14,523 nucleotides of DNA from the NCBI GenBank assembly GCA_902489925.1, contig CABUBX010000040.1, forward strand, positions 1 through 14,523, written 5' to 3'. The position numbers and the translations under genes are program-made. The stretch is from an uncultured Lachnospiraceae bacterium. GTDB lineage: Bacteria > Bacillota > Clostridia > Lachnospirales > Lachnospiraceae. The notes under the pieces were generated by a model that saw nothing but the letters and a program-made list of their open reading frames with translations, was not told the origin of the DNA and did not search any database. Below are positions 7,607 through 14,523 of the stretch, one piece after another (positions within the stretch are counted from its first letter, which is position 1; the number at the start of each line of letters is the position of its first letter).

Positions 7607-8074
7607 ATGGCATTTTTTGATGATTTAGGAAAGAAGATTTCATCCACAAGTCAGAATGTGATGAGTAAAGCGAAAGAACTTGTAGATATTTCAGGGCTTA
7701 AAAGCCAGATTTCAGAAGAAGAAAAGAAGATTAATAAGTACTATTCAAGCCTTGGAAAGCTGTATTACGATACTCAAAAGGAGAATCCGACACCAGAGCT
7801 TTCTGAACTTGTAGGAATGATTCAGGCGAGCTTTAATCATATTGATGAGCTTCAATTAGCGATTACAGAGATTGAAAACGCCAATAAGTGTCCGAACTGC
7901 GGCGCAGTTGTTGAAGATGATATGCTTTTTTGTATTAACTGCGGTGCAAAGCTTGAAAAAAATGAACCTCAGCCGGAAGCAGAGGCTCAGCCAGTCAGAT
8001 ATTGCATCAATTGCGGCACACAGATTCAGGCGGACGCACTGTTCTGTATGAATTGCGGTGCAAAACAGGAGTAA
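7607..8074 (+). CDS. Small soluble protein with helical N-terminus and two C-terminal zinc ribbons
   Basis: 155 residues with no signal peptide or membrane helix. Residues 1-93 are predicted mainly helical, with an amphipathic N-terminus (MAFFDDLGKKISS) followed by a charged, probably coiled-coil stretch. Two canonical zinc ribbons follow: C95, C98, C109, C112 and C133, C136, C147, C150, each ending NCGAK. They are separated by a Pro/Glu/Gln linker. The ATG lies 14 bases after the previous stop, with GGAAGGTG upstream, and the next gene starts six bases after this stop, so translational coupling is likely. Similar small zinc-ribbon proteins are frequent in Lachnospiraceae but have no known function. 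In this cluster it may be a cytosolic partner of the two membrane zinc-ribbon proteins; that is inference from position and shared domain type only. Confidence 0.85.
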   Translation: MAFFDDLGKKISSTSQNVMSKAKELVDISGLKSQISEEEKKINKYYSSLGKLYYDTQKENPTPELSELVGMIQASFNHIDELQLAITEIENANKCPNCGAVVEDDMLFCINCGAKLEKNEPQPEAEAQPVRYCINCGTQIQADALFCMNCGAKQE

Positions 8075-8080
8075 ATCTGA

Positions 8081-9733
8081 ATGAAAAAAAGATATATTGT
8101 AGTGATTGTTATGCTTGCGGTAGCCTTGGCTGCCGCAGGCGTATTTTGTGCAGTGGCATTGCATAAAAATTCGAAGCTTAAAGAAGAAAATTTGAAAATT
8201 AAGGAAAGCTTGGAAAGCCTTGAGGCACAAAAGGATTTGATGGAGGCTGAACTGGCGGCGGCAGGCAGTGAAACCAAAACAGAGACAGAAACAGAAACAT
8301 TGGAGGAAACAGAGATAGAGACAGAAAGCACAGCGCCTTTAAAAAACGGCAAAAAGATTGCGATTGACCCGGGACATCAAAGCTTTGAAGTGAATATGAG
8401 CGAAAAAGAGCCATTAGGACCCGGCTCAAGTGAGATGAAGGCAAAAGCTTCGACAGGAACGACAGGAAAGTATACCGGTGTGCCGGAATATGAGCTGAAC
8501 TTAAATATATCAAAGAAGCTTCGCACTGAGCTTTCTAAACGGGGCTATGAGGTTGTGCTTACGAGAGAAGATAACACAACAGCCATCAGCAACAAGGAAA
8601 GAGCCCTGCTTGCCTATGACGAGGGGGCCGATATTTATGTGCGTATTCATGCCAACGGCAGTGAGGATTCCTCGGTGCATGGGGCGATGACGATGGTGCC
8701 TTCAAAAAATAACCCGTTTGTGGCTGACTTATATGAGGAAAGCTATAAGCTCGGACAAAGTGTTATCGACGCTTACTGCGAGGCAACCGGTATGGAAAAT
8801 GACGGTGTGCATTTCTACGATAACATGACAGGAATTAACTGGAGTAAGCTTCCGGTCATTATTTTGGAGATGGGCTATATGAGCAATGAGGGTGATGACA
8901 GAAATATGCAGGATGCCGCTTATCAGGAGAAAATGACCGAGGGCATTGCAGACGGTATAGATGCCTACTTTGGATTTGAGGAAAAAGCCGGGGATGAAGA
9001 AGAAGGGTCTGCTTTTGTTTCCGAGGAGGAAGCCCGTGCACTGATTGCTGAGGCTAAAGCCTCGGGCGGCCAGTGGGCAGTTTATACGGCAAAGGCCGAC
9101 GGCAGCCATCAGGCGGCGGCAGGCAGTGAAAAGATGAAGGCGGCAAGTCTGATTAAGCTTTATATTATGGGCGCCGTTTATGAAAATTATGAGGAGCTTT
9201 CAAAGAAGTACGGGGCAGAAAGGGTGGACAGCCTTCTTGAGCCGATGATTACTGTCAGCGATAATGATGCAGCCAATACGCTGACGAAGATGCTCGGCGG
9301 CGGGGATGCGGTCAGCGGCCGTGACACTGTCAATGAGTTTTGTGCGGCACACGGCTACAATGATACTTCTATGGGAAGAATGTTGCTTGAAGAAAATCCG
9401 TCGGGCGAAAATTATACCTCGGTGACAGACTGCGGCCGTTTTTTAGAAGATATATGCACAAAAGAGTTGTACGGCTCAGAAAAGATGGAAAAGCTTTTAA
9501 AGGGGCAGCAGCGCACAGGGAAAATACCTGCCGGCGTACCGTCGGAGGTTGAAACAGCAAATAAGACCGGGGAATTGTCCGATGTGGAAAATGATGCCGC
9601 CATCATTTATGCTGAAAACGGTGCCTATATTTTGTGTGTCATGTCCCAAAATCTTTCATCGACAGCTACTGCGAGGGATGCTATTGTGAACATTTCCCGA
9701 CAAATTTATGAAGATTATGCGTCAATCGTTTAA
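8081..9733 (+). CDS. Membrane-anchored N-acetylmuramoyl-L-alanine amidase fused to a serine beta-lactamase/PBP-fold domain
   Basis: 550 residues. An N-terminal membrane anchor (about 5-27) is followed by a coiled coil (30-60) and a Thr/Glu linker. Residues about 91-300 form an Amidase_3 domain that cleaves the lactyl-peptide bond of peptidoglycan. Its zinc ligands H99 (DPGHQ), E138 (PEYELN) and H190 (RIHAN) and catalytic E263 (LEMGYMSN) are all present. Residues about 312-550 match the serine beta-lactamase-like fold, with SLIK at 356-359, SDN at 393-395 and KTG at 495-497. No clear class A general-base glutamate (ExxLN) is seen, so a peptidase/PBP-like or non-catalytic role is as likely as a true beta-lactamase. 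AGGAG (8067-8071) precedes the ATG by nine bases and overlaps the end of the preceding gene. Last gene of the cluster; acts outside the membrane on the wall. Confidence 0.9.
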   Translation: MKKRYIVVIVMLAVALAAAGVFCAVALHKNSKLKEENLKIKESLESLEAQKDLMEAELAAAGSETKTETETETLEETEIETESTAPLKNGKKIAIDPGHQSFEVNMSEKEPLGPGSSEMKAKASTGTTGKYTGVPEYELNLNISKKLRTELSKRGYEVVLTREDNTTAISNKERALLAYDEGADIYVRIHANGSEDSSVHGAMTMVPSKNNPFVADLYEESYKLGQSVIDAYCEATGMENDGVHFYDNMTGINWSKLPVIILEMGYMSNEGDDRNMQDAAYQEKMTEGIADGIDAYFGFEEKAGDEEEGSAFVSEEEARALIAEAKASGGQWAVYTAKADGSHQAAAGSEKMKAASLIKLYIMGAVYENYEELSKKYGAERVDSLLEPMITVSDNDAANTLTKMLGGGDAVSGRDTVNEFCAAHGYNDTSMGRMLLEENPSGENYTSVTDCGRFLEDICTKELYGSEKMEKLLKGQQRTGKIPAGVPSEVETANKTGELSDVENDAAIIYAENGAYILCVMSQNLSSTATARDAIVNISRQIYEDYASIV

Positions 9734-9749
9734 TGGCTGTAATTTATCG

Positions 9750-9778
9750 TTTACTAAAAAAGGACATTGTTGTATAAT
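9750..9778 (+). promoter_or_regulatory. Sigma-A type promoter for the 9834-12221 gene pair
   Basis: -35 TTTACT (9750-9755, four of six) and a perfect -10 TATAAT (9773-9778) are separated by 17 bases. The predicted start near 9785 falls inside the 5' arm of the hairpin at 9781-9808. Confidence 0.65.
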
Positions 9779-9780
9779 AG

Positions 9781-9811
9781 ATACAGCGTCGTGAAAACGG
9801 CGCTGTATTTT
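9781..9811 (+). terminator. Hairpin with short T tract after the amidase gene
   Basis: An 11-base-pair stem (9781-9791 with 9798-9808, one G-U pair, loop TGAAAA) is followed by only four T (9808-9811). It probably ends transcripts of the upstream cluster, but it immediately follows the -10 box of the next promoter. The short tail makes it weaker than the terminator at 4101. Confidence 0.6.
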
Positions 9812-9833
9812 ACTATGTAAGGGGAAAGATGCA

Positions 9834-10325
9834 ATGCGGCAGAGATATGAGATTATAAGTCATCTCAAGAAAAAAGACTGGAAAGCGCAATGGCATGAAA
9901 AGGTTGTAGAATATACAAGGGAAAATAAAAGAAATTATATTGCGAGCAACTGTTATTTCGGAGAATTTACAAGTGAAGATGAGTTTTATGTTTTCTATCA
10001 CGGTGAATTTCAAAATGCGCTTATGGCAACTTATTTCAGAGGAAGGGTTGAGCAGACCGCAGACGGCTGTAAGATTACCGGGACTGTTTCTAAGAGGAAA
10101 ACAGCGATGATATTTTTATATTTTGCGACGGTACTGACAGGCTTTACAGCAGCGGTATTTTTGACAACCGGCCAGTTTAGCATGGCAATCGCACCGGCTG
10201 TGTTATGTGCGATTTGCGTGGCGACGGCAGTGGTGAACCCGAAAAGTTCTGTAGCCAAGCTGATTGACCTTATGAAAAATATTTCAGGCATTACCGCAGG
10301 CAAAAAGACAGGAAAAAAGGCATAA
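9834..10325 (+). CDS. Unrecognised small membrane protein with two membrane helices
   Basis: 163 residues, no family recognised. Residues 1-88 are soluble: a basic helical start (SHLKKKDWKAQWHEKVVEY) followed by alternating segments that look like beta strands (YFGEFTSEDEFYVFYHGEF, FRGRVEQTADGCKITGTV). Two hydrophobic helices follow at about 91-111 and 115-135, separated by a short turn (TTGQ). A Lys-rich tail follows (KKTGKKA at the end), so both termini are probably cytosolic. The ATG at 9834 has AAGGGG (9819-9824) nine bases upstream; the ATG at 9829 is out of frame. The next gene starts 21 bases after the stop, so the two are likely co-transcribed from the promoter at 9750-9778. The pairing with a surface protein suggests a membrane role, but nothing in the sequence shows which. 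Confidence 0.75.
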   Translation: MRQRYEIISHLKKKDWKAQWHEKVVEYTRENKRNYIASNCYFGEFTSEDEFYVFYHGEFQNALMATYFRGRVEQTADGCKITGTVSKRKTAMIFLYFATVLTGFTAAVFLTTGQFSMAIAPAVLCAICVATAVVNPKSSVAKLIDLMKNISGITAGKKTGKKA

Positions 10326-10346
10326 TTTTTTTAAAGGTATGATTGA

Positions 10347-12221
10347 ATGTTTAAAAAATTAAAAAAAGGTATCATCATTTTGATGAGTGCAGGGATTGTG
10401 ATGCCGCTGTGCTTCCCGATATCTGCACTTTCGGCGATTAAGGACGAGACCGTATTTAAAGACGTTCAGTGGGAGGCCATCGGTGAGACACCGGTGCTTC
10501 AGGATAAAGGCTGGGTACAGTCCATGTGTACGACCAACAATTATATTATTTGTTTGGAAAATGCTTCCAATAAGACGTCGGAGGCGGATACACTGATTGC
10601 CTTTTACAAAAACGACCATGACGAGCATGGCAATCCGGTGGAAAAGTACAGTGTTGCCAAGCAGGTCACAGAGATGGACTATGAGCATGGCAATGGCATG
10701 ACTTACAATCCGAATACGAATGAAATCATGATTGTGGGAAGTACGCCGCTGACACCGGACAATCAGGGCTATGTCTATATTGTGGATGCGGACACTTTGA
10801 AGTTTAAGCGAAAGGTGCATGTGGCGGACCATAACCTTCTCGGAATTGCTTATATCAAAGATACAAACCAATATATGATTCAGATGTTTGACGCTGGATA
10901 TACAAATGTTCAGTTTGTGCGCACGGATGCTGATTTTAAGATTGTCGGTGATGCCTTTTGGGCAAAGACAGGCATTAATCTGAGGCATCAGGATTTTTGT
11001 ATTTCTGGCGAATATCTTTTATCGCTGGCTTTTAATCAAAAGGTTGAAAACAGCAATGTGATGCACATTTACTCTATTGAAACAGGAGAGCTGCTTACCG
11101 AATATAAGCTGACTATTAACGGCAACCGTGAGTTTATCGAACCTGAATCGATTGCTGAGATGGGTGCCAACGAGATTGTCATTGCCAATGGGCAGAGAAA
11201 TCCGCGTCGTATTTCCTTCTATAAGACGGAGGTTGCGGCAGCTTTTAAGGTGACGACATCGGTTGAAAACGGCGAGATTTCAAGCAGTCAAAAGACCGTT
11301 GATTTCGGCTCGGAATACACGGTCAACTATACACCGGAGGAAAACTTTGAGCTTGATACAATCAACGTGGACGGCACAGGTATCAGCATTACGGATTATC
11401 CGTTTTCCTATACCTTTGCCAATATTTCACAGGATCATACGATTGATGTCCGCTTTAAGGAAAAACCTAAGTTTACAATTGTGACAAAGGTTGAAAATGG
11501 TATCATTGATGATTCGGTGACACTTCATCGGGATAACAATTTGACAGTAAATTATAAACCAGAGAAGCATTACGAGTACGGAGAGATTCTTGTGGATGGC
11601 CGGCCGGTTGATACACAGATTCATGCGGACTCATATTATTTTGATAATATACAAAGCGACCATACAATCGAGGTAAAGTATAAGGCGATTCCATCCTTTA
11701 ATGTTCATGCCGAGATTACGGGAGGAACACTGTCACCGGCCGATGGTATTGTATACAGGGATGAGGCCTATACCGTTGTTTATGAGCCGCAAAAGGATTA
11801 TAAACTTGGGGCGATTATCGCCGACGGCAAGCTTTTGTGGGGCGCAGATCTTGACAAATATCAGACCGGCTTTACCTTTGAGAATGTCCAGGGCGGTCAC
11901 GATATACGCATTATCTTCTATTATAAGTATATCCCTTATATTGTGTGGGCTGTACTTGCAGCAGGTATTATATTCATTATCCATATGTCGGCTCTGCATC
12001 CTTCAAGCAGGCGAAGACGGTATATGAAGCGGCTTTATAAAAAGCACCGGCGTGTGAGAAAGAATTTAGAGGCAAAGCGTCAGGAGATGGAGAAGAAGGT
12101 TCGCGCACGTATGGATGCCGAGGATGAGGCTGCCTTAAAGGAAGCGCTTGGCAATACAAAGGATCGGGTGCGAAGGATTGAGCTGTCTGAAACCTCAGAG
12201 AATGAAGAAGATAAAGGTTGA
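10347..12221 (+). CDS. Exported, membrane-anchored protein: propeller-like domain, three InlB B-type repeats, basic cytosolic tail
   Basis: 624 residues. A signal peptide (KKLKKG, then a hydrophobic core to about residue 30, cleavage near SALSA) directs export. Residues about 45-293 have beta-rich blocks such as HGNGMTYNPNTNEIMIVG and YVYIVDADTLKFKRKV, which resemble a propeller or lactonase-like fold; no catalytic set is recognised. Three tandem repeats follow at about 300-371, 376-447 and 450-526, each of the pattern F-x-V...VENG...YTVNY-P...DG...HTI-V-F, matching divergent InlB B-repeat domains of surface proteins. A membrane helix spans about 528-548, then a strongly basic, probably coiled-coil cytosolic tail (553-624). 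AAAGGT lies eight bases before the ATG. Its stop codon overlaps the -35 box of the leuS leader promoter. The wall-facing part plus a large cytosolic tail suggests adhesion or signalling, by inference. Confidence 0.83.
   Translation: MFKKLKKGIIILMSAGIVMPLCFPISALSAIKDETVFKDVQWEAIGETPVLQDKGWVQSMCTTNNYIICLENASNKTSEADTLIAFYKNDHDEHGNPVEKYSVAKQVTEMDYEHGNGMTYNPNTNEIMIVGSTPLTPDNQGYVYIVDADTLKFKRKVHVADHNLLGIAYIKDTNQYMIQMFDAGYTNVQFVRTDADFKIVGDAFWAKTGINLRHQDFCISGEYLLSLAFNQKVENSNVMHIYSIETGELLTEYKLTINGNREFIEPESIAEMGANEIVIANGQRNPRRISFYKTEVAAAFKVTTSVENGEISSSQKTVDFGSEYTVNYTPEENFELDTINVDGTGISITDYPFSYTFANISQDHTIDVRFKEKPKFTIVTKVENGIIDDSVTLHRDNNLTVNYKPEKHYEYGEILVDGRPVDTQIHADSYYFDNIQSDHTIEVKYKAIPSFNVHAEITGGTLSPADGIVYRDEAYTVVYEPQKDYKLGAIIADGKLLWGADLDKYQTGFTFENVQGGHDIRIIFYYKYIPYIVWAVLAAGIIFIIHMSALHPSSRRRRYMKRLYKKHRRVRKNLEAKRQEMEKKVRARMDAEDEAALKEALGNTKDRVRRIELSETSENEEDKG
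11244..11924 (+). repeat. Region encoding three tandem InlB B-type protein repeats
   Basis: The encoded residues 300-526 contain three copies of a repeat of roughly 75 residues with conserved VENG/ITGG, VNYTPE/VNYKPE/VVYEPQ, VDG/ADG and DHTI/GHDI positions. The copies are diverged at the DNA level, so this is an old duplication rather than a slippage array. Confidence 0.75.
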
Positions 12222-12246
12222 CAAAAAGCACGGCTTTGTTTACAAT
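12218..12246 (+). promoter_or_regulatory. Consensus sigma-A promoter for the T-box/leuS transcript
   Basis: A perfect -35 TTGACA (12218-12223) and -10 TACAAT (12241-12246) are separated by 17 bases. The TGA stop of the upstream gene (12219-12221) lies inside the -35 box. The predicted start is near 12253. Confidence 0.85.
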
Positions 12247-12252
12247 AATGTA

Positions 12253-12504
12253 GACAAATATATTAAAAGACTATGATGAGGAGTATTAAGAAAGGGCGCT
12301 TTCAGAAAGCCGTCGGTTGATGCGAGACGGCAGTATAACTTTCCCAACTCGCCTCGGAGTTCCTTTGATGAAGCGTAAGTGTGTAGTTGAAGGCGGAGTT
12401 ATTTACGTTATAGAATAGCAGAGTGCACCGTTTTTGGTGAATTAGAGTGGTACCACGGAAATTAAAGCCCTTTCGTCTCTAGGAGATGAGAGGGCTGTTT
12501 TTTT
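12253..12504 (+). ncRNA. Leucine-specific T-box riboswitch leader
   Basis: Senses uncharged tRNA-Leu and controls read-through into leuS. Stem I base helices are GACU 12269-12272 with AGUU 12358-12361, then GAGG 12278-12281 with CCUC 12352-12355, around a kink-turn-like GA loop. The specifier loop carries AGUA (12282-12285) on its 5' side and the codon CUC (12348-12350, leucine) on its 3' side. The distal hairpin is GCCGUC 12309-12314 with GACGGC 12326-12331. Stem III is CACC 12426-12429 with GGUG 12436-12439. The T-box core AGAGUGGUACCACGG spans 12444-12458; its UGGU fits tRNA with discriminator A. The antiterminator pairs UAGAG (12443-12447) with CUCUA (12477-12481) and ACG (12455-12457) with CGU (12474-12476). 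It excludes the terminator at 12466-12504. All canonical parts are present. Confidence 0.96.
12466..12504 (+). terminator. T-box regulated terminator before leuS
   Basis: Arms 12466-12478 and 12484-12496 form a stem of about 13 pairs with two G-U pairs and a five-base loop, followed by a G and seven T (12498-12504). Its 5' arm contains the bases needed by the antiterminator (12474-12481), so the two structures are mutually exclusive. Confidence 0.92.
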
Positions 12505-12564
12505 ATCATGAGGATAGAGCTTTCCTGATAAAAAATATTATAATTTAAGAAAGGATGATTTTAT

Positions 12565-14523
12565 ATGGCAACACCATATAATCACAGAGTTATTGAAAAA
12601 AAATGGCGTGAAAACTGGGAAGCGAACCCGGTAAATGTCAACGACGGCAAAAAGCCAAAGTATTATTGTCTTGATATGTTCCCTTATCCGTCAGGCAACG
12701 GACTTCATGTCGGACACTGGAGAGGCTACGTTATTTCTGACGTATGGAGCCGCTACAAGATGTTAAACGGCTATTATGTCATTCATCCGATGGGCTGGGA
12801 TGCTTTCGGACTTCCTGCAGAAAATTATGCGATTAAGATGGGTGTTCACCCGGAAAAATCTACAGCAGAAAATATTGCTAACATTAAACGTCAGATTAAA
12901 GAAATTGCGGCAATCTACGACTGGGATATGGAGGTCAATACAACTGACCCGAATTTCTATAAATGGACACAGTGGATTTTTGTAAAAATGTTTAAAGCAG
13001 GTCTTGCTTATGAAAAAGAGATGCCAATTAACTGGTGTCCTTCCTGTAAGACAGGTCTTGCCAACGAGGAGGTTGTCAACGGCAAATGTGAGCGCTGCGG
13101 TGCCGATGTGACAAAGAAAAACTTAAAGCAGTGGATGCTTAAAATTACAAAATATGCCGACAGACTGCTTGATGACCTTGACAAACTTGACTGGCCGGAA
13201 AAAGTAAAGAAGATGCAGGCAGACTGGATTGGCAAATCCCACGGTGCCGAAATCGACTTTAAGGTGGATGGCAGCGACAAGGCCATTACTGTTTATACAA
13301 CACGTCCGGATACACTCTACGGCGCAACCTTTATGGTGCTTGCACCTGAGCATGCGATGGCAAAGGATTTGGCGACAGACGAAACAAAAGCCGCTGTTGA
13401 GGACTATATTTACAAAACATCATTAAAATCTTCTGTGGACAGACTTCAGGATAAAGAAAAAACAGGTGTATTTACAGGCAGCTATGCTATCAATCCGTTA
13501 AACGGTGCAAAGGTGCCAATCTGGTTATCCGATTATGTGCTTGCAGATTACGGTACAGGCGCAATTATGTGTGTGCCTGCCCATGATGACCGTGACTTTG
13601 AATTTGCGACAAAGTTCAATATTCCGATTATTCAGGTGATTTCACCGGACGGCAAGGAAAATACGAATCTGACAGAAGCCTATACGGAATCCGGTATTGT
13701 TATTAATTCCGGCGAATGGACAGGTATGGACTCTGCCGTGCTTAAAAAAGAAGCGCCGGAGATGATTGAGGCGCGGGGTATCGGTAAAAAGACAACAAAT
13801 TATAAACTTCGTGACTGGGTATTTTCACGTCAGCGTTACTGGGGTGAGCCGATTCCAATCGTTCACTGTGAGAAGTGCGGCTGTGTACCGGTGCCGGAGG
13901 ATGAGCTTCCGTTGCTTTTGCCGGAGGTTGAAAGCTATCAGCCGACAGGCACAGGCGAGTCACCGCTTGCAGATATTGACGAGTGGGTAAATACAACATG
14001 TCCTTGCTGTGGTGCTCCTGCAAAGCGTGAGACAAATACAATGCCTCAGTGGGCAGGTTCATCATGGTATTTCCTCCGCTATGTGGACAGCAAAAACAAC
14101 GAGGCCCTTGTATCCAAAGAAAAAGCGGATAAATACCTTCCGGTCGATATGTATATCGGTGGTGTCGAGCATGCGGTGCTCCACCTGTTATACTCAAGAT
14201 TTTATACAAAATTCCTGCATGATATCGGTGTAGTTGATTTTGATGAGCCATTTAAGAAGCTGTTCAACCAGGGTATGATTACAGGTAAAAATGGTATTAA
14301 GATGAGTAAGTCCAAAGGAAATGTCGTATCTCCGGATGATTTAGTCAAAGATTACGGCTGCGATGCTTTAAGACTTTACGAGCTTTTTGTCGGACCGCCT
14401 GAATTAGATTCAGAGTGGGATGACAGAGGTATTGAAGGCGTTTACAGATTTATTAACCGTTATTGGAATCTTGTTATGGATAACAAGGATAAAGAAGTTG
14501 CCGAGACAAAAGAGCTTGTAAAA
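12565..14523 (+). CDS. leuS: Leucyl-tRNA synthetase, C-terminus cut by window edge
   Basis: Charges tRNA-Leu with leucine in the cytosol. 653 codons are visible of a protein usually slightly over 800 residues. The class I signatures are present: HVGH at 48-51 (HIGH motif, in YPSGNGLHVGHW) and KMSKS at 579-583. The CP1 editing domain is intact, with TTRPDTLYG at 245-253 and GTGAIMCVPAHDDRD at 330-344 holding the conserved editing aspartate. Two zinc-type Cys clusters are visible: C158, C161, C175, C178, and C435, C438, C479, C482, as in Gram-positive LeuRS. The missing part is the end of the anticodon-binding domain and the C-terminal tail. The ATG has AAAGGA (12550-12555) nine bases upstream. 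Expression is governed by the T-box leader at 12253-12504 and the promoter at 12218-12246. Confidence 0.98.
   Translation, partial: MATPYNHRVIEKKWRENWEANPVNVNDGKKPKYYCLDMFPYPSGNGLHVGHWRGYVISDVWSRYKMLNGYYVIHPMGWDAFGLPAENYAIKMGVHPEKSTAENIANIKRQIKEIAAIYDWDMEVNTTDPNFYKWTQWIFVKMFKAGLAYEKEMPINWCPSCKTGLANEEVVNGKCERCGADVTKKNLKQWMLKITKYADRLLDDLDKLDWPEKVKKMQADWIGKSHGAEIDFKVDGSDKAITVYTTRPDTLYGATFMVLAPEHAMAKDLATDETKAAVEDYIYKTSLKSSVDRLQDKEKTGVFTGSYAINPLNGAKVPIWLSDYVLADYGTGAIMCVPAHDDRDFEFATKFNIPIIQVISPDGKENTNLTEAYTESGIVINSGEWTGMDSAVLKKEAPEMIEARGIGKKTTNYKLRDWVFSRQRYWGEPIPIVHCEKCGCVPVPEDELPLLLPEVESYQPTGTGESPLADIDEWVNTTCPCCGAPAKRETNTMPQWAGSSWYFLRYVDSKNNEALVSKEKADKYLPVDMYIGGVEHAVLHLLYSRFYTKFLHDIGVVDFDEPFKKLFNQGMITGKNGIKMSKSKGNVVSPDDLVKDYGCDALRLYELFVGPPELDSEWDDRGIEGVYRFINRYWNLVMDNKDKEVAETKELVK

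Noticed and set aside
8729..9109. 126-codon antisense reading frame in the amidase gene
   Set aside because: A shadow of a gene with all catalytic residues conserved; no promoter or ribosome site on the minus strand.
9014..9733. Annotating the C-terminal half of the amidase as a class A beta-lactamase
   Set aside because: SxxK, SDN and KTG are present but no ExxLN general-base motif is clear, so antibiotic hydrolysis cannot be claimed.
10359..10988. 209-codon antisense reading frame
   Set aside because: It lies wholly inside the surface-protein gene, which has a signal peptide, a ribosome site and domain structure. The antisense product has no recognisable domain.
12225..12237. Small inverted repeat AAAGC/GCTTT as a terminator for the surface-protein gene
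   Set aside because: Only five pairs with a three-base loop and a poor T tract; it sits in the spacer of the leuS promoter.
12503..12531. Second hairpin (TTATCA with TGATAA) after the T-box terminator
   Set aside because: The stem is AT-rich and interrupted, with no following T run; no role can be supported.
12539..12544. TATAAT between the T-box terminator and leuS as a bypass promoter
   Set aside because: No acceptable -35 box lies 16-18 bases upstream (about 12516-12521), so it is probably chance in an AT-rich stretch.
13742..14251. 169-codon antisense reading frame within leuS
   Set aside because: It covers the conserved zinc and pre-KMSKS region of leuS and is composed of low-information His/Pro/Ser-rich sequence.

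Overview
The window looks like the chromosome of a low-to-moderate GC Gram-positive bacterium of the class Clostridia, most likely Lachnospiraceae. This is an inference from strong GGAGG-type ribosome sites, near-consensus sigma-A promoters with 17-base spacers, a T-box leader in front of leuS, a GTG-started tyrA, and a run of zinc-ribbon/transmembrane envelope proteins common in that group. No mobile element, CRISPR array, rRNA or tRNA is visible.

Layout. (1) Positions 1-1774, minus strand: a tyrA-aroA pair for aromatic amino acid synthesis, prephenate dehydrogenase with an ACT domain followed by EPSP synthase (cut by the window edge). (2) A divergent intergenic region (1775-1998) holds one good promoter for each direction. 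(3) 1999-4083: an EF-G-2-type translational GTPase with altered nucleotide-binding motifs, closed by a clear hairpin terminator. (4) 4150-9733: four closely spaced plus-strand genes. Two are membrane proteins with cytosolic zinc ribbons and extracytoplasmic domains (one ending in a YARHG domain, one probably a beta-propeller). The third is a soluble helical protein with two zinc ribbons, and the fourth is a membrane-anchored cell-wall enzyme fusing a zinc amidase to a serine penicillin-binding/beta-lactamase-fold domain. (5) 9834-12221: a two-gene unit with its own promoter, a small two-helix membrane protein and a surface protein with a propeller-like region and three InlB-type repeats, a membrane anchor and a basic cytosolic tail. 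(6) 12218-12504: a promoter and a complete leucine T-box riboswitch. (7) 12565-14523: leuS, cut by the window edge.

The housekeeping parts (aroA, tyrA, leuS and its T-box) are confidently identified. The central 4.1-12.2 kb block is where function is not established. It looks like a cell-envelope module: cytosolic zinc ribbons connected through the membrane to wall-facing domains, encoded with a peptidoglycan hydrolase. Whether it senses envelope state, organises the amidase, or does something else cannot be settled from sequence alone.
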